A stretch of 8,053 nucleotides of DNA, from positions 1-8,053 of the forward strand of contig JAKALW010000043.1 of the NCBI GenBank assembly GCA_021823945.1, given 5' to 3'. Numbering within the stretch: the first letter of the stretch is position 1; every line of letters starts with the position of its first letter. Positions 1 to 5,041 of this stretch are shown piece by piece. A program made the position numbers and the translations under genes. Origin of the DNA: Microcaldota archaeon. GTDB taxonomy: Archaea > Micrarchaeota > Micrarchaeia > Anstonellales > VGKX01. Below the pieces are notes generated by a model. It did not search any database. It had not been told where the DNA came from and saw nothing but the letters and a program-made list of their open reading frames with translations.

Positions 1-10
1 GACACTAATG

Positions 11-27
11 TGCCGCCGAAGGCGGCA
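11..27. repeat. perfect GC-rich inverted repeat (7-bp stem, 3-nt loop)
   Basis: TGCCGCC and GGCGGCA flank a GAA loop, giving a perfect 7-bp GC-rich hairpin on either strand. A second short palindrome, CAGCG-C-CGCTG, overlaps it at 26-36. No T-run follows on either strand inside the window, so a terminator role is not shown. In one minus frame it would encode an Ala-Ala-Ala-Phe-Gly-Gly stretch after a possible ATG at 47, so it could instead be coding DNA of a gene that runs off the edge. Function unknown. Confidence 0.5.
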
Positions 28-73
28 GCGCCGCTGCTGAAGAACATATTACTTGTTTTAAAAATAAGGTGGT

Positions 74-115
74 GCGCGCTGTATCCCCACCCTAAAGGGC
101 GGAGTATTAGCGCGC
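74..115 (-). repeat. two-part hairpin directly after the small LamG gene, similar to an IS200/IS605 right end
   Basis: On the minus strand an outer GCGCGC/GCGCGC stem (110-115 with 74-79) encloses an internal loop and an inner 8-bp stem (97-104 with 85-92), CTCCGCCC-TTTA-GGGTGGGG. Two inner pairs, 89/100 and 86/103, are G-U wobbles only when read from the minus strand; on the plus strand they are A-C and C-A mismatches. This suggests a structured RNA transcribed in the direction of the LamG gene. The stem form with a TTTA loop resembles right-end hairpins of IS200/IS605 (TnpB) elements, but no transposase gene is present here. It begins 2 nt after the LamG stop codon. It may be a mobile-element remnant or simply a 3'-end structure. 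Confidence 0.5.
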
Positions 116-117
116 TC

Positions 118-933
118 CTATGTTAAAGAATTAAGGTAAGTCCTGTTGATGCTGTAATTCGCAAAAACGTAATTGTTGGCGGTTGCGCCGCCATTTCCAA
201 TGCTTGAGCCGGAAAGCGCTATGCTTGCATTGTAGCAGTCGCCAAAATAATCGCAAGTGCCGTTCAGCGAGTTCTGGTAGTATTGCGATATGTCGGACGC
301 GTTCACAACCCTGTTGAAAATCGCGACCTCGTCAACTGTGCCGTTGAAATACTGGATGTTTTCAAGCCTCTTGCCGAAATTGACCCTTGTGACCGAATTG
401 GAACTGACATTGACTTTGAGATTGTACTGGTATGAGCCATTGTTGTATGAAAGCATGTGGGTGCCGTTGAAGACGCAGGCGACAAAAACCCATTGGTTCA
501 GGGGCAGAGGTCCCGCGCCCAAAAGCTGGTCAGCGGGATTGCGGTAATTGCAATTTGCGTTTGTATCGGCGTAAATCATGGAGCCGTCTGAATAGTCAGC
601 TGCCTGGCTTGTGTGGAAAATCACTGAATTGTCAGGGCCGCCTAGCTTTTTCACCCACGCCATGTAGGTGAATGGCGAGTTCAAAGCATAGCTGATTGTG
701 GAGTTCAGATAGTTCCCTGAAGAGCCGTCGAAATAATACGAGCCGCCTGTCTTGCCGAACATTGTCTTCAACGCATTGTTGTTTGTCGCGCTCACTCCGC
801 TTATGAGGTTCGAGGCATTATTGTCAAAGGACCAGTATGCTATGAGCCCGCTCGGATATGCGCAATAGGCAAGGCTTTCAAAAAAAAGCAAGAAACAGAC
901 AACAGTCAAGGCGTACGTGGCAATTTTTTCCAT
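118..933 (-). CDS. secreted LamG-domain (concanavalin A-like) surface protein, probably C-terminally truncated
   Basis: A 271-residue exported protein with one LamG/concanavalin A-like jelly-roll, a fold usually used for carbohydrate or protein binding at the cell surface. Residues 1-24 are a signal peptide (hydrophobic core TVVCFLLFF, likely cleavage around YCA/YPSG). LamG covers about 29-220: GLIAYWSFD start, MAWVKK strand near 91-96, and the hallmark NGTVDEVAIFNRVVNASDI at 197-215. More than ten N-x-S/T sequons suggest N-glycosylation. Residues 256-271 match the start of the next module of the large LamG protein at 5038-8053, but the protein stops exactly where that one continues with FNWNGTNY. 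No membrane anchor is seen. The ATG at 933 is only 16 nt after the MEMO stop, so the two genes are probably one transcript. I infer loss of a C-terminal part; a naturally short secreted form is the alternative. The specific ligand is unknown. Confidence 0.88.
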   Translation of the reverse strand: MEKIATYALTVVCFLLFFESLAYCAYPSGLIAYWSFDNNASNLISGVSATNNNALKTMFGKTGGSYYFDGSSGNYLNSTISYALNSPFTYMAWVKKLGGPDNSVIFHTSQAADYSDGSMIYADTNANCNYRNPADQLLGAGPLPLNQWVFVACVFNGTHMLSYNNGSYQYNLKVNVSSNSVTRVNFGKRLENIQYFNGTVDEVAIFNRVVNASDISQYYQNSLNGTCDYFGDCYNASIALSGSSIGNGGATANNYVFANYSINRTYLNSLT

Positions 934-949
934 ATTTTATGACTCGTTC

Positions 950-1774
950 CTATTTTTTCGCATTCGGGAATATTATGCTTGAATACGCGACTACTGATGA
1001 ATAATCGCCAGTCGCCACGCCTGAATTAGTGTATTTTAACAGCTTGGCTTTTTTTAAGCCTTTTGCGCGCGCGTATCCCAAAAGCGCGGCTATTGGCCCG
1101 TGGCCGCAAATTGTCCATCCATTGGTGTCGCACGCGCCTGAAAACCCTTCCATGTCAAGCTTTTCAATCAACTTGATTGCCGCCTCATCCCTCGCCTTTG
1201 CCACTTCTGCCCTCTCGTAGTGCGTGAAGTCGGAGCTTGCTATGACAAGCGTGTCCTTTGCTCCGGATATTGATTTAGAAAGGGATGCCGCAAGGTCCTG
1301 GGCAACCGCAAGCCGCGTGTCGCCCATGCAAATGCACACTATTTTGGCATCTGGATTCAAAAACTGCAAGAAGGGCAGTTGGACCTCGATTGAGTGTTCC
1401 GCCGCGTGCGCCGACTCGTCGTACCTGCACACCATTGAATTGGAGATTGTTTTTTCCGCAAGCGCATGGTCGCACTTGCAAATCCCAAGCGGGGTCTGCC
1501 AGTCCTCAAGCGAGACCGAGACGGGCGTGCCTATGCCCGTGTGGTTCGGGCCGATGAAGACCACTGTTTTCGCCTTTTTCAAATTGGACATGGAATTGAA
1601 AGTCCCAGCCGCGGTAGAGCCTGAATACACATACCCCGCGTGGGGCGAAATACCGGCTATGCATTCAACCGGCTTTGCCATCTTGGCTGCCATGCCAAAG
1701 TAGGACTCAAGCATGCCCAGTAAGTCTTCCCTTTTCGAAGGGTAGAACGAGCCTGCCACTGCTGGTTCGCGCAT
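950..1774 (-). CDS. MEMO family protein (AmmeMemoRadiSam-type)
   Basis: A 274-residue cytosolic protein of the MEMO family, which has the fold of class III (LigB-type) extradiol dioxygenases; the archaeal role is not known. The start is set at ATG 1774 because family members begin MRxPAVAGxFYP, and this one begins MREPAVAGSFYP; the upstream open frame is non-conserved. Key residues are visible: His45 in SPHAGYVYSG, His78 in IGPNHTG, His127 in AEHSIEVQLPF, His185 in SSDFTHYE, and Cys223 with His225 in ICGHGP. His45, His78 and Cys223 line up with the metal-binding His49, His81 and Cys244 of human MEMO1, so the site looks intact. Length is close to the family norm (about 260-290). No Shine-Dalgarno is seen, but a TATA box about 25 bp upstream would place transcription start at the ATG, implying a leaderless mRNA. 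The LamG gene follows after 16 nt. No AMMECR1 or radical SAM partner gene lies in the window. Confidence 0.95.
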   Translation of the reverse strand: MREPAVAGSFYPSKREDLLGMLESYFGMAAKMAKPVECIAGISPHAGYVYSGSTAAGTFNSMSNLKKAKTVVFIGPNHTGIGTPVSVSLEDWQTPLGICKCDHALAEKTISNSMVCRYDESAHAAEHSIEVQLPFLQFLNPDAKIVCICMGDTRLAVAQDLAASLSKSISGAKDTLVIASSDFTHYERAEVAKARDEAAIKLIEKLDMEGFSGACDTNGWTICGHGPIAALLGYARAKGLKKAKLLKYTNSGVATGDYSSVVAYSSIIFPNAKK

Positions 1775-1795
1775 GAGTAATATAAGCATTTGCAG

Positions 1796-1803
1796 ATATA
1801 TAT
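1796..1803. promoter_or_regulatory. TATA box shared by the divergent MEMO and VIT-family genes
   Basis: The 71-bp gap between the two divergent starts (1774 and 1846) holds one clear TATA-like element, ATATATAT, which reads the same on both strands. With the usual archaeal spacing of about 25 bp from box centre to start site, leftward transcription would begin at about 1774, the A of the MEMO ATG (leaderless). Rightward transcription would begin at about 1825, leaving a leader of about 20 nt for the transporter gene. Role inferred from position and sequence only. Confidence 0.6.
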
Positions 1804-1845
1804 GGCTTGCTGTCAAAGACAAAGGAAACGGCAAGGAATGGAAAA

Positions 1846-2607
1846 ATGAAAAAAGGGCAAAACGAAATCGAGCTTCTCACTGAGCGGGAAAAGCACAGGA
1901 AGGAAATCAGGCAGTACGACCTCCAGAACGGGTCAAGCCTGGGCACCACGATAAGGCAGGTGGTTCTCGGCGGCCAGGACGGGCTGGTAAACGTGCTTGG
2001 TATTCTCCTTGGCGTGGCAGTGGCGACAAACAATTCCCAGATGGTAATCATAGCTGGCATGGCCGCAACGTTTGCGGAATCGCTTTCAATGGGCGCCGTG
2101 GCATATACTTCGACCAGGGCCACGCAGGACTTTTACAATGCCCAGCTCAAGCGCGAAAAGGAAGAGATAGAGGAAATACCCCGCATGGAAGTCCAGGAGA
2201 TAAGGGAGATTTACGAGAAAAAAGGTTTCAAGGGCAAGATGCTTGAGGATATTGTCAAGCACATCACATCCGACAAGGAGCTTTGGCTGCGCGAGATGAT
2301 GCGCGATGAGCTCAACCTCTCAGAATCTGAAAGTGTCAATCCCGTCAAGGAGGCGATGATTGTCTGCGTTTCCGCATTCGCAGGCTCGTTCATACCCCTC
2401 GTGCCGTTCTTTTTCCTCTCTGCGCAGGCAGCCATGCTGACCTCGCTTGGAGTAGCCCTGCTCGTGCTTTTCATGGCCGGCATGGTCAAGGCAAGGCTCA
2501 CAACAGGAAGCCCGGCAAAAAGCGGCATTGAGATGCTCGTCATTGGCGGGCTTGCGGCGCTTGCGGGATACGCCATTGGGATACTACTCAAAGTCCCCGT
2601 GTCATGA
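1846..2607 (+). CDS. VIT1/CCC1 family iron/manganese transporter
   Basis: A 253-residue membrane protein of the VIT1/CCC1 family, which moves Fe2+ or Mn2+ out of the cytosol (into vacuoles in eukaryotes, probably out of the cell in prokaryotes). It has five predicted membrane segments: about 43-62, 66-88, 168-190, 193-213 and 228-249. TM1 carries the hallmark GGQDGLVNVLG with Asp45; TM2 carries FAESLSMGAVAY. Between TM2 and TM3, residues 90-163 form the charged metal-binding region typical of the family, with Glu-rich helices (REKEEIEEIPRME, then EIREIYEKKGF) and the WLREMMRDEL segment with Met151, Met152 and Glu155, similar in pattern to the plant VIT1 metal-binding domain. A TTG at 1807 would add 13 residues, but ATG 1846 has AAGGA 8 nt upstream and is preferred. 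Transcribed divergently from MEMO and convergently with the ribosomal operon. Which metal it carries cannot be read from sequence. Confidence 0.93.
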   Translation: MKKGQNEIELLTEREKHRKEIRQYDLQNGSSLGTTIRQVVLGGQDGLVNVLGILLGVAVATNNSQMVIIAGMAATFAESLSMGAVAYTSTRATQDFYNAQLKREKEEIEEIPRMEVQEIREIYEKKGFKGKMLEDIVKHITSDKELWLREMMRDELNLSESESVNPVKEAMIVCVSAFAGSFIPLVPFFFLSAQAAMLTSLGVALLVLFMAGMVKARLTTGSPAKSGIEMLVIGGLAALAGYAIGILLKVPVS

Positions 2608-2691
2608 GCAAGCAGTCTAATTTGAAAATCCGGGCTTGAGAACAATCACTAGGCACAGCTAAGGCTTTGGAACAGCAAAAAAAGCAGGAAA

Positions 2692-2719
2692 GGACAAAAT
2701 TCAAAAAAGAATTTTGTCC
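2692..2719 (-). terminator. perfect 11-bp hairpin between convergent genes
   Basis: GGACAAAATTC and GAATTTTGTCC form an 11-bp perfect stem with a 6-nt A-loop (U-loop on the minus strand). It lies between the stop of the plus-strand transporter gene (2607) and that of L12 (2785). On the minus strand it is followed by TTTCCTGCTTTTTTT, so it could back up termination of the ribosomal operon; on the plus strand no T-run follows. It could also stabilise transcript 3' ends from either side. Confidence 0.5.
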
Positions 2720-2720
2720 G

Positions 2721-2752
2721 ACTTGTAATGATCAATTATCCAAATTACAAGT
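2721..2752. repeat. second inverted repeat between convergent genes (9-bp stem)
   Basis: ACTTGTAAT (2721-2729) and ATTACAAGT (2744-2752) form a perfect 9-bp stem with a 14-nt loop. It starts 1 nt after the 11-bp hairpin at 2692-2719, so the two would stack as tandem hairpins in a transcript from either strand. On the minus strand it follows the oligo-T tracts of the ribosomal operon. Role unknown; part of a terminator region or a small structured RNA. Confidence 0.5.
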
Positions 2753-2756
2753 AGAT

Positions 2757-2780
2757 AAAAAAAAGATAAAAAAGAAAAAA
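2757..2780 (-). terminator. oligo-T terminator of the ribosomal operon
   Basis: On the minus strand three runs of T (6, 6 and 8) separated by short interruptions begin 4 nt after the L12 stop codon. Archaeal RNA polymerase terminates at such oligo-T tracts without needing a hairpin. This is a good fit for the main end of the rpl1-rpl10-rpl12 transcript. Confidence 0.75.
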
Positions 2781-2784
2781 GGGT

Positions 2785-3090
2785 TTAACCAAATAGCGAT
2801 GCAAGGCCTTCCGATGCCGCTGCTTCGCTCTTTGCCTCGTCCTTCTTCTCTTCCTTTTTCGCCGCCGGGGCTGCCGCCGCTGCCGGGGCCGCTACCGCGA
2901 CCGGGGCTGTTGCGTTTTTGAGCAACTCCTCGAAGTTTGCGCCCTTGACCGCCTCAGCAAGGACTTTCGCCTTTGCGTCGTCAGCCTCTACGCCTGCCGC
3001 CTTGAGGACGGAGGTGAGGGATTCCTTTGTGATTTCCTTGCCCGCGCCGTGAAGCACGAGTACCGCATGCAAATATGGGTCTACTTTCAT
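2785..3090 (-). CDS. rpl12: large subunit ribosomal protein L12 (archaeal P1 type)
   Basis: A 101-residue acidic stalk protein that binds L10 as dimers and recruits translational GTPases to the ribosome. Residues 1-58 are the helical dimerisation and L10-binding domain (HAVLVLHGAGKEITKESL, then VLKAAGVEADDAK). Residues 61-78 are the Ala/Pro-rich hinge, 79-90 the Lys/Glu-rich stretch, and the end EGLASLFG is the conserved GTPase-factor-binding tail of archaeal and eukaryotic P-proteins. Length matches the family (about 100-110). A GAGGT Shine-Dalgarno lies at 3097-3101, 6 nt before the ATG, which suits a protein needed in several copies per ribosome. It is the last gene of the operon, 37 nt after L10, and an oligo-T tract follows its stop. 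No anomaly seen. Confidence 0.96.
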   Translation of the reverse strand: MKVDPYLHAVLVLHGAGKEITKESLTSVLKAAGVEADDAKAKVLAEAVKGANFEELLKNATAPVAVAAPAAAAAPAAKKEEKKDEAKSEAAASEGLASLFG

Positions 3091-3096
3091 ATAATT

Positions 3097-3101
3097 ACCT
3101 C
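3097..3101 (-). promoter_or_regulatory. Shine-Dalgarno of rpl12
   Basis: On the minus strand GAGGT sits 6 nt upstream of the L12 ATG at 3090, in the 37-nt gap after L10. It is stronger than the site in front of L10, consistent with the higher copy number of L12 on the ribosome. Confidence 0.65.
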
Positions 3102-3127
3102 GTATATTGATTTTTTAACTCAAACTT

Positions 3128-4036
3128 TCAAGCCTTCTTCTCTTCGGAACCCGCAGCACCTGATGCCGGGGCCTGTTTACCCACTGCAAGCCCCTGCAGG
3201 AATGCCTCCGAGAACAATAGCTCGATGGTAGAGTCTGAATACAATTTCCCGTTAGCCGCTATGTTCCTGCCCTGCGCAAACGCGTTGCCAAGCAACGCTT
3301 CTATGTTCGCGGACGTCGGGAACGACGCGTTTATCGACAGGTTCATGCCCTGCGCAAACGCTGTCGCGATGTCGGAATTGAGCTGGTGCTCGTCAATGTT
3401 TAGGACGTCGGCGAGGTAAACATAGCCGCCTTCGTACGCTGCGACCATGTTGAGCCCGATTTCAAATGGCAGGATGTTGAGCTTCTGCAATGCCTTTGCC
3501 ACGTTCGCGCTGATTTTTGCGCCTGACTTCGCGACAACGGAGTCCTTTGCGACTACTATCTTGCCGCCCTTTATCTGGACGTTTATCCCAGCGCCCTTGA
3601 GCTCAGACAGCGCTGGCCCCGGCGGGAGGTCTGTCTCGCCCTCAGGGACAATGAGGTCGAATGGCGCGATTTGCGCCGGCTTTGCCGCCACCTTCGACTT
3701 GTTGTCCTTGAAGAACTTGAAAAGCGAGTATGGTGTCATGTCCGTTGTGATGATGACGCTTGGGACCGTGAGAAGCTCAGTTAGCTTGCCGCCCTTCCCC
3801 GCCGCGTCCAAAGACCTCCTGATGACCGTGTTTTTGGCCTGGTGGAATTCCGCCTTGCCCCTCAGTTTTTTCCTTGCGGACTGCAAGAGCCTGTCAGGGA
3901 GGTTTGAAAGCGACACAAGTGCCACGACCTTCGCGCCCTTTATCTCGGCGGAAAGCGTTTCAACCTGCGACTTCTTCTTTGATATGGCAGCCCTTTCGAT
4001 TTTCGCTGCGCCTGTTTTGCGTTTGATTTTAGTCAT
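3128..4036 (-). CDS. rpl10: large subunit ribosomal protein L10 (archaeal P0)
   Basis: A 302-residue protein that anchors the stalk to 23S rRNA and carries the L12 dimers. Residues 1-105 form the rRNA-binding domain (KNTVIRRSLDAAG at 68-80). Residues about 106-185 are the insertion found in archaeal and eukaryotic P0, with APFDLIVPEGETDLPPGPAL near 124-143 and GGKIVVAKDSVV near 157-168. Residues 190-285 are the helical spine; AFAQG, AFAQG and AFLQG recur at 226, 252 and 278, exactly 26 residues apart, matching the three L12-dimer sites known in archaeal P0. The C-terminus, SGAAGSEEKKA, lacks the long acidic tail ending in GLGALFG that many archaeal L10 proteins have, so it is shorter than the usual 330-350. 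ATG 4036 is chosen over GTG 4045 because GTGAT lies 4 nt upstream and family members begin near this point. It starts 22 nt after the L1 stop. Confidence 0.95.
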   Translation of the reverse strand: MTKIKRKTGAAKIERAAISKKKSQVETLSAEIKGAKVVALVSLSNLPDRLLQSARKKLRGKAEFHQAKNTVIRRSLDAAGKGGKLTELLTVPSVIITTDMTPYSLFKFFKDNKSKVAAKPAQIAPFDLIVPEGETDLPPGPALSELKGAGINVQIKGGKIVVAKDSVVAKSGAKISANVAKALQKLNILPFEIGLNMVAAYEGGYVYLADVLNIDEHQLNSDIATAFAQGMNLSINASFPTSANIEALLGNAFAQGRNIAANGKLYSDSTIELLFSEAFLQGLAVGKQAPASGAAGSEEKKA

Positions 4037-4058
4037 AATTATCACGACACGATTGCTT

Positions 4059-4694
4059 TCAAGCGACTTTTACCGCCTTGCCCATGGAAAGCTTCACATA
4101 GACAGACTTTATCGAGGGCTCGCTGACCTTCGCCTTTACGCGCTCGTAGACAGAGTCGATGTTCTCGACTATGTCCTCCGGGCTCATGTCCTCAGAGCCT
4201 ACGAGGCACTGGGCCACGGGAAGGTACTTGCCCTTTGAAGAGATTTTCACGCGGGAACGGGCCTGTTTTATGGCTTCGGATGTGCTAATGCCGACAATTG
4301 GCTTTGGCAGCTTGCCTTTTGCGCCAAGTGCCTGGCCCATGTTCTTGCCGACCAGGACCATCATGCTTGGCTGGGCGAGGAACTCGGACTCCTTCACGAG
4401 GTTTTTGAGCCTCGAGTGGTCCGCAACGAGTTTCGGGATGCCCGGGCCGTCTATGACTTCCTCTGCGCCCGCGTTCTTGGCCTCAAGGGCCACAGTTGTC
4501 TCGGCGAAAACCACGACTTTCTGCGGCTTACCCTTGCCCTTTGGCAGGACAACATCTATGTTCAGCCTGTTTTCAGGCTTTGAGAAGTTTATGCCCCTGA
4601 AGTTCATTATGAGCTCGACGCTCTGCTTGAACTTCTTCTTTCCTTTGTCCTCTAGCGCAAGTTTCACTGCCTGCGCGAACTTTGACTTTTCCAT
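4059..4694 (-). CDS. rpl1: large subunit ribosomal protein L1
   Basis: A 211-residue protein of the L1 stalk, which binds 23S rRNA and helps move the E-site tRNA; in bacteria and methanogens it also represses translation of its own operon. Conserved archaeal features: FKQSVELIMNFRGINFSKPENRLN near 22-45, the DVVLPKGKGK segment at 47-56, MVLVGKNMGQALGAKGKLPKP near 112-131, and the C-terminal SVYVKLSMGKAVKV. Length fits archaeal L1 (about 210-220). The open frame extends to 4766, but ATG 4694 has a full AGGAGG 7 nt upstream and matches the family N-terminus, so it is the start. It is the first gene of the operon; no L11 gene lies directly upstream, where a long gap and a surface-protein gene are found instead. 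Confidence 0.96.
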   Translation of the reverse strand: MEKSKFAQAVKLALEDKGKKKFKQSVELIMNFRGINFSKPENRLNIDVVLPKGKGKPQKVVVFAETTVALEAKNAGAEEVIDGPGIPKLVADHSRLKNLVKESEFLAQPSMMVLVGKNMGQALGAKGKLPKPIVGISTSEAIKQARSRVKISSKGKYLPVAQCLVGSEDMSPEDIVENIDSVYERVKAKVSEPSIKSVYVKLSMGKAVKVA

Positions 4695-4701
4695 TATGTT
4701 C

Positions 4702-4707
4702 CCTCCT
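4702..4707 (-). promoter_or_regulatory. Shine-Dalgarno of rpl1
   Basis: On the minus strand AGGAGG lies 7 nt upstream of ATG 4694. It is the strongest Shine-Dalgarno in the window and decides the L1 start against the upstream in-frame candidate at 4766. Confidence 0.8.
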
Positions 4708-4731
4708 GCTTTCCCTTGAAACGCTTTATGC

Positions 4732-4747
4732 CTGTAAATAATTACAG
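4732..4747 (-). promoter_or_regulatory. small hairpin in the rpl1 leader
   Basis: In the predicted mRNA leader CTGTAA and TTACAG form a 6-bp stem with a 4-nt loop, about 37 nt before the L1 ATG. L1 is known to repress its operon in some archaea by binding an rRNA-like site in the leader or early coding region. I could not match this hairpin to the known L1 target, so a regulatory role is only a possibility. Confidence 0.3.
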
Positions 4748-4786
4748 CAGTAAGACGGGATAACAAGTAGGTATTGTTTGCCTAGA

Positions 4787-4800
4787 AATATTTTTAAAGG
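4787..4800 (-). promoter_or_regulatory. promoter (TATA box) of the rpl1-rpl10-rpl12 operon
   Basis: On the minus strand CCTTTAAAAATATT contains a TATA-like box, TTTAAAAA, at 4798-4791. Normal archaeal spacing puts the transcription start near 4768, giving an L1 leader of about 70-75 nt. It is the only strong AT-rich box in the upstream gap, and the base composition drops sharply here compared with the flanks. Confidence 0.65.
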
Positions 4801-4804
4801 TGAT

Positions 4805-4879
4805 TTTCAGGGGTTTCGGCGGGAAATTGCGCAGAAACTCCTTAGACAGCTAATTTTCATGCAGCATTAAACCCTGAAA
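4805..4879. repeat. inverted repeat upstream of the ribosomal promoter
   Basis: TTTCAGGGGTTT (4805-4816) and AAACCCTGAAA (4869-4879) are inverted copies with one extra G in the left arm, 52 nt apart. The left arm starts 7 bp beyond the TATA box of the L1 operon. It could be an operator or a remnant of an element; nothing else supports either role. Confidence 0.4.
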
Positions 4880-4887
4880 CTAAGGTT

Positions 4888-4939
4888 AGAAGTGAATGTA
4901 GCATTCTTTCAAGTTTAGATGCCAGAAATGAATGTTGCA
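4888..4939. repeat. pair of 16-bp imperfect direct repeats
   Basis: AGAAGTGAATGTAGCA (4888-4903) and AGAAATGAATGTTGCA (4924-4939) match at 14 of 16 bases and start 36 bp apart. They lie in the gap between the large LamG gene and the L1 operon, which holds no convincing gene. Possible protein-binding sites or a decayed duplication; function unknown. Confidence 0.45.
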
Positions 4940-4940
4940 C

Positions 4941-5013
4941 CGAACGATTGCGGAGATGTGCTAAATGGATGCGCGCTTTCAGCAACATATAGTAGCTAGG
5001 CCGCCATCGTTCG
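4941..5013. repeat. long imperfect hairpin after the large LamG gene
   Basis: Outer arms 4941-4953 (CGAACGATTGCGG) and 5001-5013 (CCGCCATCGTTCG) pair at 12 of 13 positions. An inner stem, ATGTGCT (4956-4962) with AGC-A-ACAT (4981-4988), adds 7 pairs with one bulge. The minus-strand product would sit in the 3' untranslated region of the large LamG gene. It is not a tRNA and matches no RNA family I recognise. It could be a 3'-end structure, a small RNA or a transposon remnant. Confidence 0.45.
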
Positions 5014-5016
5014 CGC

Positions 5017-5041
5017 GTAGGTGCGGCGCCGCCGGCACTAC
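5017..5041 (-). repeat. GC-rich hairpin overlapping the stop codon of the large LamG gene
   Basis: On the minus strand GTAG/CTAC, TGC/GCA and GG/CC pair in order, with single-base bulges, around a CGGCG loop. The TAG stop (5040-5038) is inside the left arm. A perfect 10-bp palindrome, GCGGCGCCGC, lies within. No T-run follows, so it is not a classical terminator. Together with 4941-5013 it gives two successive structures at the 3' end of the gene. Confidence 0.4.

Noticed and set aside
3..47. Possible start of a minus-strand gene running off the left edge (ATG at 47, 15 codons)
   Set aside because: No Shine-Dalgarno, no promoter at a suitable distance, and the codons overlap a perfect hairpin. 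Too short to judge.
1224..1703. 159-codon plus-strand frame opposite MEMO
   Set aside because: Shadow of a gene with intact family residues; no ribosome binding site or known motif.
2667..2921. Plus-strand frame with a CPTC motif between the transporter and L12
   Set aside because: It starts with TTG, runs through both hairpins and the A-tracts, and its second half is antisense to L12. The CxxC is formed by hairpin sequence.
3447..4238. 263-codon plus-strand frame opposite L10 and L1
   Set aside because: Antisense shadow of strongly conserved ribosomal genes; no family features.
4695..4766. N-terminal extension of L1 to the in-frame start at 4766
   Set aside because: ATG 4694 has AGGAGG at ideal spacing and matches the family N-terminus; the extension overlaps the predicted leader.
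4919..4999. 26-codon plus-strand open frame in the gap between the L1 operon and the large LamG gene
   Set aside because: No ribosome binding site, no recognisable sequence, and it overlaps the direct repeat and the long hairpin.
4800..5037. tRNA or known small RNA gene in the long intergenic gap
   Set aside because: No T-loop GTTCRANNC with matching acceptor stem, and no convincing C and D box pair was found on either strand.
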